Assembly: GCA_002695065.1 (NCBI GenBank)
Contig: NZNW01000006.1
Span: forward strand, 1-64,000
DNA: 64,000 nucleotides
From: Salinicola sp.
GTDB taxonomy: Bacteria > Pseudomonadota > Gammaproteobacteria > Pseudomonadales > Halomonadaceae
Direction: 5' to 3'
Part shown: piece after piece, positions 58,011 through 64,000 of the stretch
Layout of the letters: each line of letters begins with the position of its first letter
Numbering within the stretch: the first letter of the stretch is position 1
Program-made: the position numbers and the translations under genes
The notes under the pieces: generated by a model
Told to the model about the DNA's origin: nothing
The model's database searches: none
Seen by the model: only the letters and a program-made list of their open reading frames with translations

Positions 58011-59413
58011 GCCCCACCCTCCTGTGTCTGCTTCCACGCCAGGGATTCGAAGCGTGTACTTTCTCCAAGAAAGGCCAAGTGGACAGTGCCCAGCGGACCA
58101 TTGCGCTGCTTGCCGACGATGAGCTCGGCCAAACCCTGGTTATCGGGGTTCTGGGCGTTGTAGACCTCATCGCGGTAGACGAAGGCGATGACATCGGCAT
58201 CCTGCTCGATGGCGCCGGAGTCACGCAGATCGGCCATGACGGGACGCTTGTTGGGGCGCGTCTCCAGACCGCGATTAAGCTGTGAGAGCGCGACGACCGG
58301 GCAATCGAGATCCTTGGCCGTCGCCTTGAGGATGCGCGACACCTTGGAAATTTCGTTGGTGCGGTTTTCGCTACCGGGTTCTTCCAGCAGCTGGAGGTAG
58401 TCGACGAGGATCAGTAACGGCTTGCCGTGACGCCGCATCAGGCGGCGAGCGCGGGATTTGAGTGAGGTCGCGGTCAAGCCTGACTGGTCGTCGATCACCA
58501 GGCGGTTCTCGAACGACAGCATCTTGTTGGTGGCCAGCGTCAGCTTGTCCCACTCATGGTCTTCCAGCTTGCCGGTGCGCAGACCGCGCAGGTTCAGCCG
58601 CCCCTGGCTGGCCAACATTCTGAGCATCAACTGGTCTTCGGGCATTTCCAGTGAGAACACGAAGGCCGGCGCGGTCGCCCTGTCGCTTCGCCCTTCTGTC
58701 AGCACCAAGGCGTTCTCGACCAGATTGAGCCCGAAGGTGGTCTTGCCCATGGAGGGACGACCAGCGATGACGATCAGGTCGCTGTTCTGCAGGCCGCCGG
58801 TCAGTGCATCCAGATCCTTGAAGCCGGTCGGGGTGCCGGTAATGCCATCCTTGGCATTGAAGGCGCGATCGATGGTGTCGACTGCCCCCGAAATCGCCGC
58901 GCGAAGATCGAAGGCTTTCTGTTGGCGATCTTCGGCCAACTCGAATAGGTGACGTTCGCTGTCCTCGATCAAGCGCTTGCTAGGCAGCTTGCCCTCGGTC
59001 GCTGACTGGTTGAGGGTGCTGCCCATCTTGGCGAGCTGCCGGCGCAGTTGATGCTCACGCACGATGCCGGCATAGGCGACGATGTTGGTCGCTGACGGCG
59101 TGTTGCGAGCCAACTCGGCCAGGAAGGCCAGGCCACCCACGCTCTCAAGCTGGCCGTCCTGTTCCAGGTGTTCGGAAAGCGTCACCACATCGATCGGCTG
59201 ATTGTCCTGGGCAAGCGCGTGCATCGCGGCAAAAACACGGCGATGCGCGATGCCGTAGAACGCTTCGACGGACAGGATTTCGACGATCTCATCGAAGCGA
59301 TCGTTGTCGAGCATCAGCGAGCCCAGCACGGACTGCTCGGCTTCAATGTTGTGAGGCGGAACCAGCCCCATCCATTCGGTGGAATTCGCGGGAGTGAACG
59401 TCTCAGTGGACAT
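58007..59413 (-). CDS. dnaB: Replicative DNA helicase DnaB
   Basis: A 468-residue DnaB-type helicase. N-terminal domain (PPHNIEAEQSVLGSLMLDN), linker, and RecA-like ATPase: Walker A GRPSMGKTT near residue 218, Walker B ILVDYLQLL near 345, and motif H4 SQLNRGLETRPNKRP with DLRDSGAIEQDAD. Full length and an intact motif set suggest it is active. As an element-borne copy it would let the excised ICE replicate. It overlaps parA by 11 bp. Confidence 0.92.
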   Translation of the reverse strand: MSTETFTPANSTEWMGLVPPHNIEAEQSVLGSLMLDNDRFDEIVEILSVEAFYGIAHRRVFAAMHALAQDNQPIDVVTLSEHLEQDGQLESVGGLAFLAELARNTPSATNIVAYAGIVREHQLRRQLAKMGSTLNQSATEGKLPSKRLIEDSERHLFELAEDRQQKAFDLRAAISGAVDTIDRAFNAKDGITGTPTGFKDLDALTGGLQNSDLIVIAGRPSMGKTTFGLNLVENALVLTEGRSDRATAPAFVFSLEMPEDQLMLRMLASQGRLNLRGLRTGKLEDHEWDKLTLATNKMLSFENRLVIDDQSGLTATSLKSRARRLMRRHGKPLLILVDYLQLLEEPGSENRTNEISKVSRILKATAKDLDCPVVALSQLNRGLETRPNKRPVMADLRDSGAIEQDADVIAFVYRDEVYNAQNPDNQGLAELIVGKQRNGPLGTVHLAFLGESTRFESLAWKQTQEGGA

Positions 59414-60275
59414 GACCCACCCCCGTGTTTTTGCTGGATGACGCGCCGACCGCTTGGATCGCCTCCGCCCACTCGGGGTAGAGCTCGGCGGCGACGGCCT
59501 TGATCTGGTCTCCACAAGCGGGCGATTTACGGCGATAGGGTTTGGTGGACTCTATGCGGTGGACTGGCAGGCTTCTCAGGGCAGCGGTGCGATACGCCGA
59601 CAGGTTAACCAGTGACGCATTGAGAACTCGGATCCCGGCATCATTACCTTCGGCGAACATGCTGCGGATACTGCCCGCGATCTCTCGGGCATCGCGAAGC
59701 TGGTCCGACATTTTATTGAGCAGGACCGCGAGGGGTGGGACGTCAAATCGGGTGTACTGCGACAGTTCCTGCAGCTCTTTCATCAACCCCTGCGTGCCAC
59801 GCACGAACTCACGAGCCGTCAGTAACTCAGGAACAATGGGAGAGACAATCTGGTGGGCGGCCATGACGGCCATCTCGAGGACGACAGAGCGTGCGCCCTG
59901 TGTGTCGATGAGGATGGTGTCATAGCGTTCGGCGAACCGTTCCAGTAGCCCGATCAGGCGAAAGCGACCATTGGGGGCGTTGAGCAATAACTGCTGCAAC
60001 TGACTCTGGTGGTCGTTCGACATGATGATGTCGAGGTTGGCAATGGCGGTATGGGAGATGATCTGATCGAGATCCACCAGGTCGGTGGCGAGCAGTTCGT
60101 AGGCCCCGCCGGACGCGGTATCGGTGATGTCGTAGTAGGTAGAGAGGGTCGGCTGGGAGTCCAGGTCGATGAGGAGTACCCGGAAGCCCGCATCGGCCAA
60201 AAGGCCGCCAAGATTGGCTGTGACGGTGGTTTTACCGACGCCACCTTTGGAACAAACTGTTGCAAGAACACGCAT
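59403..60275 (-). CDS. parA: ParA/Soj partition ATPase
   Basis: A 290-residue ParA-type ATPase with deviant Walker A CSKGGVGKTTVTANL at residues 8-22, switch region VLLIDLDSQPTLS, and DTILIDTQGA. As in other PFGI-type elements it is the first backbone gene next to the tRNA attachment site and works with ParB. The ATG at MRVLATV is standard; a longer frame has no support. Confidence 0.9.
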   Translation of the reverse strand: MRVLATVCSKGGVGKTTVTANLGGLLADAGFRVLLIDLDSQPTLSTYYDITDTASGGAYELLATDLVDLDQIISHTAIANLDIIMSNDHQSQLQQLLLNAPNGRFRLIGLLERFAERYDTILIDTQGARSVVLEMAVMAAHQIVSPIVPELLTAREFVRGTQGLMKELQELSQYTRFDVPPLAVLLNKMSDQLRDAREIAGSIRSMFAEGNDAGIRVLNASLVNLSAYRTAALRSLPVHRIESTKPYRRKSPACGDQIKAVAAELYPEWAEAIQAVGASSSKNTGVGHVH

Positions 60276-60347
60276 TGACTCGCACCTCGTCCAAACCATG
60301 AATGGAGCGAGTGCAGGGCATGCAGAGGCGTTGTATTGCGGAGGAGT

Positions 60348-60375
60348 TGGCTCCCTGAGCAGGACTCGAACCTGC
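60348..60375 (-). other. Probable ICE attachment site (tRNA 3' end)
   Basis: ICE backbone starts immediately beyond the tRNA CCA, with parA pointing away. PFGI-type ICEs insert at tRNA 3' ends. The matching repeat was not found elsewhere in the window, so the other end must lie left of position 1, and the repeat length cannot be measured. Confidence 0.45.
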
Positions 60376-60423
60376 GACCCAGCGATTAACAGTCGCTTGC
60401 TCTACCAACTGAGCTATCAGGGA
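60348..60423 (-). tRNA. tRNA-Asn (GTT), variant copy next to ICE
   Basis: 76 nt with encoded CCA. Acceptor TCCCTGA/TCAGGGA, anticodon GTT (plus-strand AAC at 60388-60390). It differs from the two neighbouring copies in acceptor, anticodon stem and T stem, each time with the pairing base changed too. Its 3' end faces the ICE and is the likely attachment site. Confidence 0.93.
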
Positions 60424-60457
60424 TCGATGTGAGCACTTTTCGACGCGATGATAGCGA

Positions 60458-60533
60458 TGGCTCCCCGAACAGGACTCGAACCTGTGACCCAATGATTAAC
60501 AGTCATTTGCTCTACCAACTGAGCTATCGGGGA
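60458..60533 (-). tRNA. tRNA-Asn (GTT)
   Basis: 76 nt with CCA; acceptor TCCCCGA/TCGGGGA, anticodon GTT. Identical in sequence to the next copy. Confidence 0.95.
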
Positions 60534-60560
60534 TCGTCGTTCACCGCTGGCTGATGATGT

Positions 60561-60636
60561 TGGCTCCCCGAACAGGACTCGAACCTGTGACCCAATGATT
60601 AACAGTCATTTGCTCTACCAACTGAGCTATCGGGGA
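60561..60636 (-). tRNA. tRNA-Asn (GTT)
   Basis: 76 nt with CCA, identical to the copy at 60458-60533. Confidence 0.95.
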
Positions 60637-60854
60637 CCATCTTCAGCACGCGGCGTAGTATACGCGTTGAGTCTTTTGCGTCAAGGCCGGGGTACAGGAT
60701 TTCTCGAATTGCCGGAAAGGAATAATCGAACACAATCAATACGCTGCGCATCCCCTCTCCCCTCCTCGACAGGCCTGATGACCGTGCAGAGCGCATCCGG
60801 GCGAACGAAGGGATTTCGCGGAGACGGTTTCGCGGGAATAGGGAGGATAAGCGT

Positions 60855-60931
60855 TGGTGGCTACGCCCTGATTCGAACAGGGGACCCCATCATTATGAGT
60901 GATGTGCTCTAACCAGCTGAGCTACGTAGCC
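60855..60931 (-). tRNA. tRNA-Met (CAT), elongator type
   Basis: 77 nt with CCA; acceptor GGCTACG/CGTAGCC, anticodon CAT. The paired first base G and the D-loop AGCTGGTTAGAGC fit elongator tRNA-Met. Confidence 0.92.
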
Positions 60932-61071
60932 GACGCTGCTGCCTGGAAACGGCAGACGTTGCCGAGTGACAACGGGGGCGGACTATACCTGCAGGCTCGT
61001 CGAAGGACAAGCCTGCAATGAGAATCGGCGCGATTTTCGGCTCGTTTTCCCACATCCGCCCTGGCGATGGC

Positions 61072-62016
61072 TCAGACGCCCAGCGCTTCCTTGACCGCCG
61101 GCAGGCCCGGTTCGCCATCGACCGTCTTGACGCCCTCGAGCCAGCCGTCCAGCGTCTCGGGATGCGCCTTGAGCCAGGCGCGGGCCGCGTCCTTCTCGTC
61201 CTCGCCGTCGTCCATGATGCTGCCCATGACCTCGTTCTCCATGTCGAGCGTGAAGCTCAGGTTCTGGAGCAGTTGGCCGACATTGCCGCACTCGTCGATG
61301 TAGCCGGCGCGGGTGTTGGTATAGACGGTGGCGCCGCCGTAATCCGGACCGAAGTAGTCATCCGCGCCGGAGAGATAGCCGATATCGAAGTTGGTGTTCA
61401 TCGGGTGCGGCGCCCAGCCCAGGAACACCATCCACTCCTTGCTCTGGGTACGCGCCCGGACCTCGGCGAGCATGCCGGCCTCGCTGGAGTCGACCAGTTG
61501 CCAGTCGCCCAGGCCGAAGGCGTCGTCATCGATCATCTGCTGGATGATCATGTTGCCGTCGTTGCCCGCTTCGATGCCGAACAGCTTGTGGCCGAACTGG
61601 TCCGCATGTTCGTCCAGGTCGGCAACCGAGGTGACACCGGCGTCGATGACGTATTCCGGTACCGCCAGGGTGTACTTGGCGCCTTCCAGGTTGGCGCGCG
61701 GACGGTCGACCTGCCCTTTCTCGATATAGGGGCCGCTGATCGACTTCATCGACGGCATCCAGTTACCCAGGAACACATCGAAGTCGCCGCCTTTCATGCC
61801 CGCGTAGGCCACCGGCACGGAGACGGTATCCGAACTCGCCTCATAGCCAAGACCTTCGAGCACGACGCTGGCCAACGCGGTCGTCGCCTGGATGTCGGTC
61901 CAGCCCACCTCGGCGAAGCGGACGGTCTGGCAGCTCTCGGGCTCCTGCGCCTGGGCCAAAGGCGCCGCCGCCAGGCCGGCACCGGCCAGGGTCCATAGAA
62001 TCGGCTGATATCTCAT
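61072..62016 (-). CDS. choX: Choline/glycine-betaine ABC transporter substrate-binding protein
   Basis: A 314-residue periplasmic binding protein with a signal peptide (ending LAQAQ near residue 23). Patterns VRFAEVGWTDIQATTALASVVLEGLGY, FLGNWMPSM and FLGWAPHPMN, with aromatic residues for quaternary ammonium binding, match ChoX. It diverges from betI, with a BetI-like palindrome in the common control region, so choline probably induces it. No permease or ATPase gene is adjacent in the window. Confidence 0.88.
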   Translation of the reverse strand: MRYQPILWTLAGAGLAAAPLAQAQEPESCQTVRFAEVGWTDIQATTALASVVLEGLGYEASSDTVSVPVAYAGMKGGDFDVFLGNWMPSMKSISGPYIEKGQVDRPRANLEGAKYTLAVPEYVIDAGVTSVADLDEHADQFGHKLFGIEAGNDGNMIIQQMIDDDAFGLGDWQLVDSSEAGMLAEVRARTQSKEWMVFLGWAPHPMNTNFDIGYLSGADDYFGPDYGGATVYTNTRAGYIDECGNVGQLLQNLSFTLDMENEVMGSIMDDGEDEKDAARAWLKAHPETLDGWLEGVKTVDGEPGLPAVKEALGV

Positions 62017-62118
62017 GGTGCTTGAACTCCCTGAACGTATTGTAGATTTTGGTCAATAACCACTGATTATCGAATGTTAGATTTTCCATTCGATGACACA
62101 ATACACTAGTTTTTGTTG

Positions 62119-62132
62119 ATTGACCGTTCAAT
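62119..62132. promoter_or_regulatory. Candidate BetI operator
   Basis: ATTGACCGTTCAAT is an inverted repeat (ATTGA/TCAAT, 4-bp centre) like known BetI boxes, between the divergent choX and betI genes. AT-rich promoter-like sequence surrounds it. Confidence 0.6.
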
Positions 62133-62271
62133 AAAAAATTTCCATAATGGGCGACGGATGACATCGCCGGTTCGATAGAAGCCGGGTTTCCCGGCGATGA
62201 CTGGAAACCCGAGCCAAAACGGGTTATCCGTAAGGTTGGATTACGTCAGCCCCGATGCAGGAGTAAAGGCC

Positions 62272-62892
62272 TTGCCGAAAGTCGGTATGCAACCCATTCG
62301 CCGCCGCCAACTGATTCAGGCGACGCTGGAGGCGATCGACGAGGCGGGGCTGGCCGATGCCACGATCGCCAGGATCGCCAAGCGCGCGGGCGTCTCCACC
62401 GGCATCATCAGCCACTACTTCGCCGGCAAGGATGGGCTGCTCGAAGCGACCATGCGCCACGTCCTGAGCGATCTGGGCAACGCCGTGCTGGAACGGCGCG
62501 CGGCACTGGGCAACGCCCCGCCGGAGGCGCATCTGCACGCCATCATCGACGGCAACTTCGATCGCAGCCAGACCAGCCGTTCGGTAATGAAGACCTGGCT
62601 GGCCTTCTGGGCCAGCAGCATGCATCACCCCCCGCTGCAGCGGTTGCAGCGGGTCAACGACCGCCGGCTCTACTCCAACCTGAGCTGCCAGTTCCGGCGC
62701 GTGCTGCCGAAACGGGAAGCCCGAAACGCCGCGCGCGGGCTGGCCGCCCTGATCGACGGCTTGTGGCTGCGTGGCGCCCTGGCCCAGGAGGGCCTCGACG
62801 TGGACCGCGCCCGCCAGCTGGCCTACGACTATGTCCGGGTACAGCTCGAGACCGCCCGTCACAGTCGAACCCGCGCCAACGACTACGCTTGA
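62272..62892 (+). CDS. betI: TetR-family repressor BetI
   Basis: A 206-residue TetR-type repressor of choline-betaine genes. The N-terminus [18 protein letters not shown] and [29 protein letters not shown] are typical BetI. The family start falls on a TTG codon with AGGAG 8 bp before it; an in-frame ATG at 62197 would add 25 residues unlike BetI. It precedes betB by 101 bp. Confidence 0.9.
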   Translation: MPKVGMQPIRRRQLIQATLEAIDEAGLADATIARIAKRAGVSTGIISHYFAGKDGLLEATMRHVLSDLGNAVLERRAALGNAPPEAHLHAIIDGNFDRSQTSRSVMKTWLAFWASSMHHPPLQRLQRVNDRRLYSNLSCQFRRVLPKREARNAARGLAALIDGLWLRGALAQEGLDVDRARQLAYDYVRVQLETARHSRTRANDYA

Positions 62893-62993
62893 AGGCACAC
62901 GCGCCGAGCCAACGCAATCGATTCAACAACCGGATTCAGGCCGCCGAAACAGCGGCCACGCCATTTCATTCGCCATTCGAAGGAGAGTCATCA

Positions 62994-64000
62994 TGGCACG
63001 ACTCGAGACGCAGACACTCTACATCGACGGCCGCCACACCCCGGCCAGCGGCAACCAGACCTTCGACGCCGTCAATCCGGCCAATGGCGAGGTCATCGCC
63101 AGCGTGCAGCAGGCGACCGCCGCCGATGTCGACAAGGCCATCGAGAGCGCCCGCCGCGCCCAGCGCCAGTGGGCGGCGATGACCGGCATGGAGCGTGCGC
63201 GCATCCTGCACAAGGCAGTCGCCCTGCTGCGCGAACGCAACGACGAACTGGCCGAGCTGGAAACGCTGAACACCGGCAAGCCGATCAGCGAGACGGCCAG
63301 CGTCGACGTGGTGACCGGCGCCGATGCGCTGGAGTACTTCGCCGGCCTGGCGCCGAGCATCGAAGGCACCCAGATTCCGCTGCGCGAGGACTCCTTCGTC
63401 TATACCCGCCGCGAGCCGCTGGGGGTCATCGGCGCCATCGGGGCCTGGAACTACCCCATCCAGATCGCCTGCTGGAAAGCCGCCCCGGCCTTGGCCGCGG
63501 GTAATGCGGTGGTGTTCAAGCCGAGCGAGGTCACCCCGCTGACGGCGCTGAAGCTGGCCGAGATCTTCACCGAGGCCGGCCTGCCGGATGGCGTGTTCAA
63601 CGTGGTCCAGGGCGACGGCAGCGTCGGCGCCATGCTCACCGAGCACCCGGGTCTTGCCAAGATCACCTTCACCGGCGAGGTGGGTACCGGCAAGAAGGTG
63701 ATGTCCGCCGCGGCCGGCTCCACGCTCAAGGACGTCACCATGGAACTGGGCGGCAAGTCGCCGCTGATCGTGTTCGACGACGCCGATCTCGACCGTGCCG
63801 CCGACGGCGCGATGATGGCCAACTTCTACTCCAGCGGCCAGGTCTGCACCAACGGCACACGGGTGTTCGTGCACCGCTCGGTCAAGGACGCCTTCGAGGC
63901 CAAGATCGTCGAGCGGGTCAACCGCATCAAGGCCGGCGATCCGCTGGATCCGGAGACCAATTTCGGCCCGCTGGTCAGCTTCGAGCATCTCGAGAAGGTG
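62994..64000 (+). CDS. betB: Betaine aldehyde dehydrogenase, 3' part missing
   Basis: The first 335 codons of an NAD-dependent aldehyde dehydrogenase that turns betaine aldehyde into glycine betaine. Visible: NAD-binding [19 protein letters not shown], the catalytic Glu in MELGGKSPL and the catalytic Cys in [16 protein letters not shown] lies upstream of ATGGCACG. The gene runs off the right edge. Confidence 0.92.

Noticed and set aside
60232-60912. Short open frames across the tRNA genes
   Set aside because: They read through tRNA sequences; the tRNAs fold properly.

Overview
The window looks like part of a GC-rich gammaproteobacterial chromosome, most likely Halomonadaceae-like: a choline/glycine-betaine binding protein gene (choX) diverges from betI-betB at the right end, next to a tRNA-Met and three tRNA-Asn genes. 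Most of the window (about 5.8 to 60.35 kb) is the backbone of an integrative and conjugative element (ICE) of the PFGI-1/pKLC102 type (MPF-G type IV secretion). It abuts the 3' end of the first tRNA-Asn gene. Neither a relaxase (MobH/TraI type) nor a tyrosine integrase is visible, and no second copy of the tRNA 3' end was found, so the element must continue past position 1 or be incomplete. All family names were recognised by eye; no database search was run.

Layout, mostly read leftwards on the minus strand. 60.3-49.2 kb: partition and replication module (ParA, DnaB, HD hydrolase, a HicA-like protein, DUF2786, ParB, DUF2857, STY4528-type replication protein, PFL_4669 type, DUF3158 type, SSB). 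49.2-45.4 kb: small membrane and lipoprotein genes and topoisomerase III. 45.4-44.6 kb: an 812-bp gene-free stretch full of structured DNA. 44.6-41.6 kb: a block of small genes headed by a DUF3577 protein. 41.5-18.5 kb: the conjugation genes (PilL, transglycosylase, TraD, VirB4/TraC, DsbC, TraG and the PFL_46xx/47xx series). 18.5-13.1 kb: a cargo hotspot on the plus strand with a low-GC TrlF-like PHP/SMC ATPase in what looks like an integron cassette, a membrane protein cassette, and a HigBA-type toxin-antitoxin pair. 13.0-5.8 kb: a second block of small genes with ArdC-type antirestriction protein, an adenine-methylase-like protein and a SNF2-type helicase. 5.6-0 kb: a sulfide-detoxification operon (persulfide dioxygenase, SQR, SulP and two YeeE/YedE proteins) followed by a response regulator, plausibly ICE cargo.

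The strongest unexplained signal is shared by the two small-gene blocks (13.0-5.8 and 44.6-41.6 kb). Each block is headed by a copy of the same 105-bp element, 101 of 105 positions identical by eye, which can fold as tandem pseudoknots. Within the blocks many genes have a GC-rich hairpin in the leader just upstream of the ribosome binding site. The hairpins differ in sequence but keep one architecture (CCC-, GGGGA..TCCCC-, GGG). The location beside ardC and between DUF3577 and topoisomerase genes recalls the STAXI motif, which was proposed to act as single-stranded DNA or RNA. My inference is that these blocks are early-entry genes whose expression is tied to a structured or single-stranded form of the element.

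Further signals: an AAYGTTAA motif 62-78 bp upstream of the first gene of six tra/rep transcription units, 37-bp tandem repeats with alternating compensated hairpins, and 22-bp palindromic repeats inside the coding sequence of the putative replication initiator.
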